Assembly: GCF_004353925.1 (NCBI RefSeq)
Contig: NZ_SMOK01000009.1
Coordinates: 1 to 58,315 of the forward strand
Length of the DNA stretch: 58,315 nucleotides
Source of the DNA: Pseudomonas sp. H9
GTDB taxonomy: Bacteria; Pseudomonadota; Gammaproteobacteria; Pseudomonadales; Pseudomonadaceae
Direction: 5' to 3'
Positions 1 through 7,808 of the stretch are shown here, one piece after another. The notes under the pieces were generated by a model that had not been told where the DNA came from, ran no database searches, and worked only from the letters and a program-made list of their open reading frames with translations. Within the stretch, counting starts at the first letter, position 1. Each line of letters opens with the position of its first letter. A program made the position numbers and the translations under genes.

Positions 1-283
1 GACCGCCTCCACCACCGTGACCACCGCCGCCGCCATGGCCGCCACCGCCACCACCGCCATGACCGCCACCGCCACCACCACCGCCATGACCGCCTCCGCC
101 ACCACCGCCGCCACCGCCATGACCGCCGCCACCTCCGCCATGGCCCCCACCGCCGCCGCCATCTTTGGCATAGGCGCTGGAACTATGGGAAATCGAATCG
201 GGAATCAAAACGAGGGAGGCCGACAGCACGCCGCCTATGGCCATAGCCAATAGCGCTTTCTTGAATAGCCCGTAAGTCTGCAT
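1..283 (-). CDS. Gly/His-rich secreted protein, 3' end cut by window edge
   Basis: The reading frame starts at the ATG at 283-281 and runs off the window without a stop. An AGGAG ribosome site sits 7 nt upstream. Translation gives an N-terminal signal sequence (MQTYGLFKK, then a hydrophobic stretch ALLAMAIGGVLSASLVLI, with probable cleavage near AYA/K at residues 41-43). About 40 residues then follow of almost pure glycine, broken by single histidines every 4-9 residues. This predicts an exported, unstructured protein that could bind metal or surfaces through its histidines. The family is unknown to me. The repeats are built from GGC/GGT codons with CAT/CAC inserted, so replication slippage probably varies the length. 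The start and export signal are convincing; the function is not assignable. Confidence 0.72.
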   Translation of the reverse strand, partial: MQTYGLFKKALLAMAIGGVLSASLVLIPDSISHSSSAYAKDGGGGGGHGGGGGGHGGGGGGGGGGHGGGGGGGGHGGGGGGGHGGGGGHGGGGG

Positions 284-423
284 CTTCCGTCTCCTGGTCA
301 TTTACCGCGAGAAACGCTGAGTCACACCGGGATGGATCTGTTTTGTCAGGAATTCTATGCGTGGGAAATTTTCCCACATCGAAAAACTAGTCCGCTTTGA
401 TAATGGCTTCAAGCAGCGCACGG

Positions 424-444
424 AAAAGCCGACCGATGGTCGGC
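424..444 (-). terminator. Rho-independent terminator after the Cache gene
   Basis: Read on the minus strand, GCCGACC and GGTCGGC pair around a 3-nt loop (444-428) and are followed by TTTT. The hairpin lies about 40 nt past the stop codon of the Cache-domain gene. Confidence 0.6.
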
Positions 445-482
445 ATTCAGAAAAAATCGGCAGGGACGTTCGGGGGTGCCTT

Positions 483-1232
483 TCAGACGGCCTTACGCAG
501 CCTCGGCAGGCGAATCAACGACCACCCACCTTCAGGCTCGGCCAAGACCAGTCGCTCGCCTTCGTTGAGTGCAGGGTCAAGCAGGCGTGGGGCCAGATCA
601 CCTACCATCCAGTTGGTGGTGTTGGAAGCAATCACCCGAGCATCGGCAGAAATCAGCACCGCTTCATGCTCAAGGCGCATCAAACTGCGAACCAGCATGC
701 GCTCGACGTTGTGCAACGACAGGTCCAGCCCTGCTACGCCGATGAAGCGTTGTTGCACGAAAATGGGCATGGTGAACGTCAACACGTACATGTTGGTGCC
801 GTAAAGGTCGACGTATGGCCCCTCGACGCTGCTGTTACCGGATTCACGTGGGCGACTGAACCACGGCGCAGCGGTGTAATCGTAGAAATTTTCCCGACGC
901 CGGTCGAAGTTGGGTCGCAACGGCAGCGTTTTACCGGCATCCGCGAGGTACCACCATTCCAGGTGCATGTGCTGGTCGCTCAGTACGCCGGGCTCGAGGA
1001 TTACCCCGCCACCGCAACCGAAAGCACCTGTCGCCAACAGTTGCTGATCGATCGCTGGCCGCAGCGACGCCAGGTCCTTGGCGGTGGGCTGGCGGCCTTC
1101 GGCCAGAACCCTTTCCCACAGCGTTTGGGCCTCATCCACCAACTGGCGGACCTGGCTGAAGATACTCTCCAGCGTGCTGTTGAGCTGCCGAGCGCAAGCA
1201 CACAGGGGATCGTTTTCGCTCAGGGCAAACAT
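483..1232 (-). CDS. Soluble Cache-domain (PDC-like) sensor protein
   Basis: The protein has 249 residues, with no signal peptide and no membrane segment. The C-terminal half has the usual Cache pattern: an aromatic-rich strand (FYDYTAAPWF, about residues 114-123), then GPYVDLYGTNMYVLTFTMP, then FIGVAGLDLSL (about 163-173), the strand that closes the ligand pocket. Cache domains normally sit outside the membrane in chemoreceptors and kinases. Here the domain stands alone, so a role as a small-molecule binding accessory is inference. AGGT lies 6 nt before the ATG. The gene lies 68 nt downstream of a FadR-type regulator on the same strand and probably shares its transcript. Both are next to, and divergent from, the aldehyde dehydrogenase/N-demethylase operon, so the ligand may be a substrate or product of that pathway. 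Confidence 0.72.
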   Translation of the reverse strand: MFALSENDPLCACARQLNSTLESIFSQVRQLVDEAQTLWERVLAEGRQPTAKDLASLRPAIDQQLLATGAFGCGGGVILEPGVLSDQHMHLEWWYLADAGKTLPLRPNFDRRRENFYDYTAAPWFSRPRESGNSSVEGPYVDLYGTNMYVLTFTMPIFVQQRFIGVAGLDLSLHNVERMLVRSLMRLEHEAVLISADARVIASNTTNWMVGDLAPRLLDPALNEGERLVLAEPEGGWSLIRLPRLRKAV

Positions 1233-1300
1233 GGTATTACCTCACGCAGGATTGGCTTTATTGTTATCCGTCAGGGGGTGCGGGCAAAGCCCACCAAGGT

Positions 1301-2077
1301 CTAGGCAATCACCTGGCCTGCTTCACCCTCGTTTTCACTGCTGGCCAGCAATTCCAGGCGCAAGCTCATCAGCCGCTTGATTCCACGGCTGACATGCGCC
1401 TCGGCCAAGGCGCCCGCCAGCACCGTGTCATTGCTGAGCAAGGCTTGCAGAATGGCACGGTGCTCTTGCTCGACCACAGTGACATCGCCACCACCGGCAG
1501 CCTCCAGCCAGAGCAATTCCCCCACCTCCGACTGCAAACGCATCTCGGCGTGGGTCAAACGCAGCGACTGCGCGGCGGCGGCGACCTCGATATGAAAACG
1601 GGCATCAGCACGATGACGCCCCAGGCGTGTAGTTGCCTGTTTCAGCGTTTCGATGTGTTGGGCAATCCGCGCATATTGCTCACGTGAGCCGCGCTGGGCG
1701 GCCAAGCGTGCAGCGGTGCCGGAAATCGCCATTTGCTCATCACCCAGATCACGCAGGTCCGGCCCGCTCATGTCCTGCAATCGCTGCAGCAACAGGCCCT
1801 CAGGCAACTCCACGGGCGCACAGACAAAACTGCCGCCATTGCGCCCGCGTCGGGTTTCGATCAGCCCGCGCTGGCGCAGCACCACCAGCGCTTCACGCAG
1901 GGTCACGGTGGCGACGCCCAATTGCAAAGCCAGCTCGGCTTCGCTGGGTAGCTGCTGCCCTTCGGCGAACAGCCCCAACTCGATAGCTTCAACCAAGCGT
2001 CGCGCCACCTCATCGGTGCGCCCTTCCTGGCGCAGCCGGATGAAGGCAGTACTACGGGCTGTATTCAGGGCACTCAT
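1301..2077 (-). CDS. FadR-subfamily GntR transcriptional regulator
   Basis: 258 residues. A winged-helix GntR domain covers about residues 15-85, with the signature LPSEAELALQLGVATVTLREAL and a second helix LRQRGLIETRRGRNGG. An all-helical FCD effector domain follows (about 100-240) with His/Asp residues typical of a metal-assisted carboxylate pocket (FHIEVAAAAQS, EHRAILQAL). FadR-type proteins are usually repressors released by an organic acid. The gene is divergent from the aldehyde dehydrogenase operon across 285 nt, so it is the obvious candidate local regulator. The start at 2077 (MSALNTARSTAF) leaves a normal N-terminus. Ligand unknown. Confidence 0.86.
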   Translation of the reverse strand: MSALNTARSTAFIRLRQEGRTDEVARRLVEAIELGLFAEGQQLPSEAELALQLGVATVTLREALVVLRQRGLIETRRGRNGGSFVCAPVELPEGLLLQRLQDMSGPDLRDLGDEQMAISGTAARLAAQRGSREQYARIAQHIETLKQATTRLGRHRADARFHIEVAAAAQSLRLTHAEMRLQSEVGELLWLEAAGGGDVTVVEQEHRAILQALLSNDTVLAGALAEAHVSRGIKRLMSLRLELLASSENEGEAGQVIA

Positions 2078-2237
2078 CGGCTCTCCATAGTCAGCATGTG
2101 TTGGCCCAAGGTAGAGCCCAGCTAAACGTTCAGTTTCGTATCTTATAGCGATTGAGCGGCCCGTGACACCGTCGTTTTCACCCTTTCAGCGGTAAAAACA
2201 CCCTGCAAAAGGCATTTTCAAGGCGACAGATGGACAG

Positions 2238-2278
2238 TTGGCAAAGCACGAACATTAAGATATGTTTTTATATGTTTA
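2238..2278 (+). promoter_or_regulatory. Candidate promoter and repeated AT-rich operator before the aldehyde dehydrogenase operon
   Basis: TTGGCA (2238-2243) and TATGTT (2261-2266) are spaced by 17 nt, a fair sigma-70 match. ATATGTTT occurs twice as a direct repeat with a 10-bp period (2260-2267 and 2270-2277), which puts both copies on one face of the helix. The second copy is part of a 13-nt word, TTTTATATGTTTA (2266-2278), that recurs inverted after the aldehyde dehydrogenase gene. A regulator binding here, perhaps the adjacent GntR protein, is inference. Confidence 0.4.
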
Positions 2279-2362
2279 CTGTGATCAGCGGGCAAATCAA
2301 CCTCTGCGCAGCGCAGTGGGCCCAGCAATTCTCGACCTATAAGACCAACCAAGGGATACGCC

Positions 2363-3787
2363 ATGCAAACCAAACTCCTGATCAACGGCCAGTTGGTCGA
2401 CGGCGAAGGTGCCCGTCACGCCGTTTACAACCCATCTCTGGGCACGGTGCTGGTGGACATCGCCGAGGCCAGCAGCGCTCAGGTTGATGCCGCTGTGCAA
2501 GCAGCCGATCAGGCGTTCGATGCCTGGGCACAAACACCGCCCAAAGATCGCGCCCACTTGCTGTTGAAGTTGGCCGACCGTATCGAAGAGCAGGCGCAAA
2601 CCCTGGCCCGGCTGGAGTCGCAGAATTGCGGCAAGCCGTATCAAGCTGCATTGAATGATGAAATCCCGGCAATCGCCGATGTCTTCCGTTTCTTCGCTGG
2701 CGCCAGCCGCTGCCTGAACGGCTCGGCCGGTGGTGAGTACCTGCCTGGGCACACTTCGATGATTCGTCGTGACCCACTGGGTGTAGTGGCCTCTATCGCG
2801 CCGTGGAACTACCCGTTGATGATGGTGGCGTGGAAGCTTGCCCCGGCGCTGGCGGCCGGCAACTGCGTGGTGCTCAAACCGTCCGAGCAAACACCCCTGA
2901 CCGCCCTGAAGCTTGCAGAATTCATCGCCGAGATCTTCCCAGCCGGTGTGGTCAACATTCTCTTCGGCCGCGGCCCAAGCGTGGGCGAGCCGCTGGTTAC
3001 GCACCCTAAGGTACGCCTGGTGTCGCTGACCGGTTCGGTCGCCACTGGTGCGCGGATTGTCGCCAACACCGCCAGCAGCGTGAAACGCACGCACATGGAA
3101 CTGGGCGGTAAAGCCCCGGTGTTGATTTTCGACGACGCCGATATCGATGCCGCCGTGGAAGGTATCCGCGCCTTTGGTTTCTACAACGCCGGCCAGGATT
3201 GCACCGCAGCGTGCCGCTTGTATGTGCAGCTAGGCGTCTACGACACCTTCGTGAAGAAACTCGGTGAAGCTGTCGCCAGCATCCGTTATGGCCTGCAAGA
3301 CGACCCGGAAACCGAACTCGGCCCGTTGATCACTGAAGATCACCTGCAACGCGTCGAAGGCTTCGTCGAGCGCGCCAAAGCACAACCGCACATTCGCGTG
3401 ATCACCGGTGGCAAGCGCGTTGAAGGCCCCGGCTACTTCTTCGAACCCACGGTACTTGCCGACGCCCGCCAGGACGATGAAATCGTTCAGCGCGAAGTCT
3501 TCGGCCCGGTGGTCAGCGTCACCCCGTTCAGCGACGAAGCTCAGGCCCTGGCCTTCGCCAACGACTCCGACTACGGCCTGGCTTCCTCGGTCTGGACCCG
3601 CGATGTCGGCCGCGCCAGCCGCCTGGCAGCACGCCTGCAGTACGGCTGCACCTGGGTGAACACCCACTTCATGTTGATCAGCGAAATGCCTCACGGCGGC
3701 ATGAAACAGTCGGGTTATGGCAAGGACATGTCGATGTATGGCCTGGAAGATTACACCTGCGTCCGCCACGTGATGTTCAAGCACTGA
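2363..3787 (+). CDS. NAD(P)-dependent aldehyde dehydrogenase, aminobutyraldehyde dehydrogenase-like
   Basis: 474 residues, the full length of the ALDH superfamily and very like 4-aminobutyraldehyde dehydrogenase (PatD/YdcW). The cofactor motif APWNYPLMM is at 146-154, the general base Glu246 in MELGGK, and the catalytic Cys280 in NAGQDCTA. The C-terminal motif EVFGPV is intact. The enzyme oxidises an aldehyde to the acid. As first gene of the operon with an oxidative N-demethylase, it would suit removal of formaldehyde or of an amino-aldehyde made by N-dealkylation; that is inference. Substrate choice among 4-aminobutyraldehyde, betaine aldehyde and others cannot be settled from sequence. The upstream region carries the putative operator described separately. 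Confidence 0.9.
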   Translation: MQTKLLINGQLVDGEGARHAVYNPSLGTVLVDIAEASSAQVDAAVQAADQAFDAWAQTPPKDRAHLLLKLADRIEEQAQTLARLESQNCGKPYQAALNDEIPAIADVFRFFAGASRCLNGSAGGEYLPGHTSMIRRDPLGVVASIAPWNYPLMMVAWKLAPALAAGNCVVLKPSEQTPLTALKLAEFIAEIFPAGVVNILFGRGPSVGEPLVTHPKVRLVSLTGSVATGARIVANTASSVKRTHMELGGKAPVLIFDDADIDAAVEGIRAFGFYNAGQDCTAACRLYVQLGVYDTFVKKLGEAVASIRYGLQDDPETELGPLITEDHLQRVEGFVERAKAQPHIRVITGGKRVEGPGYFFEPTVLADARQDDEIVQREVFGPVVSVTPFSDEAQALAFANDSDYGLASSVWTRDVGRASRLAARLQYGCTWVNTHFMLISEMPHGGMKQSGYGKDMSMYGLEDYTCVRHVMFKH

Positions 3788-3820
3788 CATCACCTTGAGT
3801 ACCGCGGATTTAGCCCACTA

Positions 3821-3833
3821 TAAACATATAAAA
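3821..3833. promoter_or_regulatory. Inverted copy of the operator-like word
   Basis: TAAACATATAAAA is the exact reverse complement of the 13-nt word at 2266-2278. It lies in the 62-nt gap between the aldehyde dehydrogenase stop and the DmmA-like start. It may mark a second regulated promoter inside the cluster. Confidence 0.35.
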
Positions 3834-3849
3834 TAATAGGTAATATGCC

Positions 3850-4455
3850 ATGCTTATCACCGGCATCAAGAGCCGCCCGGTCTATGACCGCCTGCAACCG
3901 ATGGCAGGCGGCCTGCGCCACCTGATCGTCGGTCAGGGTAGCGGCGGTACCGCCATGTTGCGCCTGATCGAGGAAATGACCCCAGAGCAGCGCCAGGCCA
4001 GCACCCTGTTGTACTCCACCGAAAGCTTTTCCGGGCACAACCACCTGAACGCACTGCGTCAGGCCGAAGCCGGTGACCTGCAGGTGTTCGACAGTAACCA
4101 GGCACTGATCGACGGCCTGCGTCGCCTGCTGGGCAACGCACACATGGGCACTCGCCTGTACCTGAGCGGCTCGGAAAGCTTCATCGGCACCACCATGCAG
4201 GCTGCCAACGCGGTCGACCTGAACCGTGACGAAGTGCTGCGCGAACACAGCGGAACCCTGGTTCGTCGTGTCTGGTGTGCGCACTGCGACACCTACACCG
4301 AGAACGTCACCCACCGCGTGTTCACCTGCCCTGGCTGCCAGCTCGACCTGGTAGTACGCGATCACTATTCCCGCCGCCTGGCCGCCTTCCAAGGCATCAA
4401 GGCCGACGGTGAAGTCCCAGGCGAAATGCCAGCTGCCGAGGAGCTCGATACATGA
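3850..4455 (+). CDS. DmmA-family subunit of a heme-dependent oxidative N-demethylase system
   Basis: 201 residues. The N-terminal part (about 20-120) has an alpha/beta look, with HLIVGQGSGGTAMLRLIEE and RLYLSGSESFIG. The C-terminal part has a zinc-ribbon pattern: CAHC (about 143-146) and CPGC (about 160-163), followed by a basic DHYSRRLAAF segment. This matches the family annotated as dimethylamine monooxygenase subunit DmmA. In characterised N-demethylases it works with a reductase and the heme subunit, both encoded next. The stop overlaps the next start by 4 nt (ATGA), so the two are translationally coupled. I see no tetrahydrofolate-binding GcvT-like subunit in the cluster, unlike the described dimethylamine enzyme, so the substrate may differ. 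Confidence 0.75.
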   Translation: MLITGIKSRPVYDRLQPMAGGLRHLIVGQGSGGTAMLRLIEEMTPEQRQASTLLYSTESFSGHNHLNALRQAEAGDLQVFDSNQALIDGLRRLLGNAHMGTRLYLSGSESFIGTTMQAANAVDLNRDEVLREHSGTLVRRVWCAHCDTYTENVTHRVFTCPGCQLDLVVRDHYSRRLAAFQGIKADGEVPGEMPAAEELDT

Positions 4456-5420
4456 ACACCCATAACGGAACCCTCAGCGTGCGGGTTACCCGCATCGAGA
4501 ACCTCACCCCGGAAATCAAACGCTTCACGCTGGTGGACCCGGACGGCAAGCACCTGCCCGCCTTCTCCGGCGGCAGCCATGTGGTGGTACTGGTGCAAGA
4601 CGGTGACAAGACTCACCGCAACGCCTACTCGCTGATGGGCTCACCGTACGACTCCAGCGCCTACCAGATTGCCGTGCGCCGGGTCAGTGACGGCCGTGGT
4701 GGCTCACGTCACCTGCATGACTGCCTGGAAGAAGGCGCACTGTTGCAAATCCTGCAACCGGCCAACCTGTTCCCGCTGGCCAAGCATGCCCGTCAGCACA
4801 TCTTCATCGCTGGCGGCGTGGGTATCACCCCGGTGTACTCGCAAATGGAAGAGTTGCACCTCAAGCAAGCCGATTTCGAACTGCACCTGGCAGTGCGCGG
4901 GCCGGAACACACTGCGCTGGGCCTGGAACTGCAGGCACGCTATGGCGAGCGCGTGCACCTGTACGTACAGGGTCAGGACGCACGCATGGACATCAAGCAA
5001 ATCCTCAGTGCGCGCCCTCTGGGCAGCCATGTCTATGTCTGTGGCCCGGACAGCATGATCGACGACACCCTGGACAGCGCCCACGCGCTGGGCTGGACCG
5101 ACAGCCACATCCACTACGAACGCTTCGTCGAACAAGGCTCGAACGGTAAGCCCTTCAGCGTGACCCTCGCGCGTCAGGGCGTGACCATCGAGGTTCCGCC
5201 TGATCAGTCTCTGCTCGAAGCTGCCGAACAGGCTGGCTACAAAGTGCCGTACCTGTGCCGTGGCGGTGCCTGTGGTTACTGCGAAACCGAAGTGCTGGAA
5301 GCCGAAGGCGAGCTGGACCACCGCGACGACTGGCTCAGCGAAGAAGACAAGCTCAGCAAACGCAAATTCATGCCTTGCGTATCCCGCACCTGCGGTAGCC
5401 GCTTGGTCGTAGACCTCTAA
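4452..5420 (+). CDS. PDR/VanB-type reductase, flavin and [2Fe-2S]
   Basis: 322 residues, the usual size of phthalate dioxygenase reductase-like proteins. An FMN-binding barrel comes first (about 1-105, with RNAYSLMGSP), then a pyridine-nucleotide domain (about 110-225, with HIFIAGGVGITPV and YVCGPDSMID). The C-terminal plant-type ferredoxin domain has cysteines in C-x4-C-x2-C (CRGGACGYC) plus a distal MPCVSR. It passes electrons from NAD(P)H to the heme subunit encoded downstream. It overlaps the DmmA-like gene by 4 nt and is 17 nt upstream of the heme subunit gene, so the three form one unit. The family is certain; the partner is inferred from the operon. Confidence 0.88.
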   Translation: MNTHNGTLSVRVTRIENLTPEIKRFTLVDPDGKHLPAFSGGSHVVVLVQDGDKTHRNAYSLMGSPYDSSAYQIAVRRVSDGRGGSRHLHDCLEEGALLQILQPANLFPLAKHARQHIFIAGGVGITPVYSQMEELHLKQADFELHLAVRGPEHTALGLELQARYGERVHLYVQGQDARMDIKQILSARPLGSHVYVCGPDSMIDDTLDSAHALGWTDSHIHYERFVEQGSNGKPFSVTLARQGVTIEVPPDQSLLEAAEQAGYKVPYLCRGGACGYCETEVLEAEGELDHRDDWLSEEDKLSKRKFMPCVSRTCGSRLVVDL

Positions 5421-5437
5421 TAACAGGACCGAACGCC

Positions 5438-6475
5438 ATGACCGTATTCAAGCCAATCGAAACCTATTCCGACGACTACACCTACAGCAACAGCCGTGAA
5501 GCCATCACGCGCCTGCCGTTCCCTTACCCGGAAGATCAGTACATGTACTCGATGAACGTCGAGCCTCATGTGCCCTTCGGTAAAGGCGCGCTGCGTGCTC
5601 AGTTCGATATCGACGAGCACTACATCTCCGAGTGCCATCACCGCGCTAAAACCCTGGACGAGCAGCCGGGCGTGCACTACGCCGCCCTGCCGCACATGAT
5701 GGAAGCCCAATGGGACTTGCTGGAACTGCTGATGGAGTCCTACTCGCGGGACTTCCCCGAGCACTTCACCCTGGAGAAGAACGGCAGCCAGTGGCACTGG
5801 ATCAACCGCCCACTGCAGATCGACCAGACCTTCACCTTCGGTGATGCCAGCACCCTGCCAATGGACCCGATGGAATACATCACCCGTCAGGCTCAGGGCG
5901 AGTTCATCCTCTTGGAAGAACGCGACGAAACGCTGGTGATGGGCGCCGGCATGGCCACCCAGCGCGCCGACTATTCGCTGCGTTTCAACCTGGGCATGAG
6001 TTTCATGGAGTTCCACGGCCCGGTGCCGAAGCTGCATGAAATGGGCATTCTGCAACGCGCCCTGAAGTTCCTGCTGCGCCTGCGCCCCGGCCACCCGGTG
6101 CGCCGCACCAACTGGTCGATCACCGTTAATCCGCGCCTGGAAACCTCGGCCGAGACGCTGCCGGACTGGGCGCCGGATCGCACCATTGTCACCCCGGAAA
6201 ATGCCGGTGATCTGGTCAACTTGCGTATTGAGCTGCAACCACTGCATCGTTTGCCACGCAGTAACGCCGTGCTGTTCCCGGTACGGACTTACCTGGTGAG
6301 CCTCAAACAACTGGCCGAATTCGCGCCACAGTGGGCCAAGCGCATGCACCGGGTGATCCGCGACCTGGATCAGGAACTGGTCGATTACAAGGGTTTCACC
6401 CGCTATCGCGACGCCATGGTGACTTGGCTGTCGCAATACGATGACGGCACCCCAGTGGATGAAAGCCAACAGTAA
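5438..6475 (+). CDS. Heme-dependent oxidative N-demethylase alpha subunit-like (DUF3445)
   Basis: 345 residues. The protein matches the DUF3445/HODM alpha family: an N-terminal YPEDQYMYSMNVEPHVPFGKG region, the PAS-like core with LPHMMEAQWDLLELLMESY, and a C-terminal TRYRDAMVTWLSQYD. In characterised members, a PAS fold has become a heme enzyme that uses O2 and electrons to demethylate secondary amines, releasing formaldehyde. It is the catalytic subunit of this operon, with its reductase directly upstream. An AGGA site lies 9 nt before the ATG. A strong terminator follows at 6488. The substrate is not readable from the sequence; dimethylamine is only one option. Confidence 0.78.
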   Translation: MTVFKPIETYSDDYTYSNSREAITRLPFPYPEDQYMYSMNVEPHVPFGKGALRAQFDIDEHYISECHHRAKTLDEQPGVHYAALPHMMEAQWDLLELLMESYSRDFPEHFTLEKNGSQWHWINRPLQIDQTFTFGDASTLPMDPMEYITRQAQGEFILLEERDETLVMGAGMATQRADYSLRFNLGMSFMEFHGPVPKLHEMGILQRALKFLLRLRPGHPVRRTNWSITVNPRLETSAETLPDWAPDRTIVTPENAGDLVNLRIELQPLHRLPRSNAVLFPVRTYLVSLKQLAEFAPQWAKRMHRVIRDLDQELVDYKGFTRYRDAMVTWLSQYDDGTPVDESQQ

Positions 6476-6487
6476 AACCAGACGATG

Positions 6488-6513
6488 AGCGCGCCCTTAC
6501 GGCGCGCTTTTTT
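6488..6513 (+). terminator. Rho-independent terminator after the N-demethylase operon
   Basis: AGCGCGCC pairs with GGCGCGCT around a CTTAC loop, followed by six T. It lies 13 nt past the stop of the heme subunit gene and ends the operon before the MFS gene, unless readthrough occurs. Confidence 0.85.
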
Positions 6514-6546
6514 GCACCGCGTGCTTGCCAACCAGGGATTAACCCG

Positions 6547-7764
6547 ATGAAAAAAACAATAAGCCATTTTCTGCCTGAAAGCTGGAGCCTGGTGTTCTCC
6601 GCCGCCGCATCTGCCTACGGTGTCGGCCTCCTCGGCCTGTGGGCGCTGCCGTTTTTGATCAGCGCCATCATCAACGACCTCAAGCTCAACGAAGCTCAAG
6701 CCGGCCTGCTGATGTCGGCCGAATTCATCTTCACCATGCTGGCCTCGCTGCTGGTTGCCCCGCTCATGGGTCGTGCACCACGGCGCACCCTGGCAATCTT
6801 CGGCACCCTGCTGGCGATCGCCGCCAACCTGGTCAGCGCCAGCATGACCGAACTTTACTCACTGGCAGCGGTGCGTTGCGTGGCCGGGATCGGTGCAGGC
6901 CTGGCGCTGGCGTGCGGCAATGCCAGCGTTTCCAGCGCCAAACAGCCAGACCGCATCGCCGGGCACATGAACGTGCTGTCGGTGCTGTTGATGATCGTGG
7001 TGATGCTCGGCTACGCCAAAGTCATGGCCCTGTACGGTCTGCCGGGCCTCTACTACGCCATGGCCGCAACCATGGCGGTGATGTTGCTGGCCATCCCGGC
7101 GATGCAACAACGTGCACCGCTGGTCGAAACCTCTGCGCACACCGCCGCCGCTCGCGGCGGTGCGGGGAACGTGCTGTTGAGCCTGCCGGCGATCTGCATG
7201 ATGCTGGCGATGTTCGTCTTCCAGGCCCGCGACACCATGGGCTGGGCGTTCGTCGAACGGATCGGCACCATGGTGGGTTACAGCGGTGATGAACTGGGCG
7301 CGTTGCTGTCCCTGCAATCGGTCGTTGGCTTGATCGGCCCGCTGCTGGCGGCGATGGTTGGCAAACGCTTTGGCCTGAGCACCCCGGTGATTCTGGCGAT
7401 CCTGCTGACGGGCGCAACCAGCCTGGCCTACGTGCTGGGTGAACACTCCAAGTCGCTGTACACCATTGGTGTGATGACCATTTGTGTCACTTACTTCTAC
7501 GCCCTGAGCTACCTGACCGGATTGGCAGCAGCGCTAGACCGTGAGGGCCGTGTCGTGGCTGCTGCGAGCAGTTTCCTCAGCCTCGGTCTGGCGGTTGGCC
7601 CGGCGATTTCTGGTGGCCTGATTTCACTGGGTGGCTTCAGCCTGGCGGCCTGGGGGATTGGTGTTACCGTGATCCTGACCTTGGCGCTGGTCATCGTGCC
7701 GCTGGCGAGCATTCGCCGGGAAGAACGCAGTTTGAATCTGGGCGCGGCGATTCCGTCCGTCTGA
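6547..7764 (+). CDS. MFS transporter
   Basis: 405 residues with about 12 hydrophobic helices and short loops, typical of the major facilitator superfamily. The loop after helix 2 has GRAPRRTLAIFG, a weak version of the G-x3-D-R-x-G-R-R motif. The first helix region (SAAASAYGVGLLGLWALPFLI) and later helices resemble sugar/acid or drug MFS carriers. It is inner-membrane and most likely moves a small organic solute. It lies directly after the N-demethylase operon on the same strand but behind a terminator, so import of the amine substrate is a guess from position. An AGGG site lies about 9 nt before the ATG. Confidence 0.82.
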   Translation: MKKTISHFLPESWSLVFSAAASAYGVGLLGLWALPFLISAIINDLKLNEAQAGLLMSAEFIFTMLASLLVAPLMGRAPRRTLAIFGTLLAIAANLVSASMTELYSLAAVRCVAGIGAGLALACGNASVSSAKQPDRIAGHMNVLSVLLMIVVMLGYAKVMALYGLPGLYYAMAATMAVMLLAIPAMQQRAPLVETSAHTAAARGGAGNVLLSLPAICMMLAMFVFQARDTMGWAFVERIGTMVGYSGDELGALLSLQSVVGLIGPLLAAMVGKRFGLSTPVILAILLTGATSLAYVLGEHSKSLYTIGVMTICVTYFYALSYLTGLAAALDREGRVVAAASSFLSLGLAVGPAISGGLISLGGFSLAAWGIGVTVILTLALVIVPLASIRREERSLNLGAAIPSV

Positions 7765-7770
7765 CAGCGT

Positions 7771-7799
7771 CGCGGGGCAACGGATCGCGTTGCCCCGCG
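7771..7799. terminator. Hairpin between convergent MFS and kinase genes
   Basis: CGCGGGGCAACG pairs with CGTTGCCCCGCG around a 5-nt loop. The convergent genes end at 7764 and 7809, so it probably serves both as a bidirectional terminator. Its arms share CGCGGGGCAA with the REP elements seen elsewhere in the window. Confidence 0.55.
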
Positions 7800-7808
7800 G
7801 CCTGCTTT

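Noticed and set aside
17..253. Ala/Thr-rich 78-residue open frame on the plus strand
   Set aside because: It is the antisense of the Gly/His codons of the minus-strand protein; the minus strand has a ribosome site, start and signal peptide.
3850..6475. Naming the operon dmmABC as proven dimethylamine monooxygenase
   Set aside because: The families fit but no tetrahydrofolate-binding subunit is visible and the substrate cannot be read from sequence.
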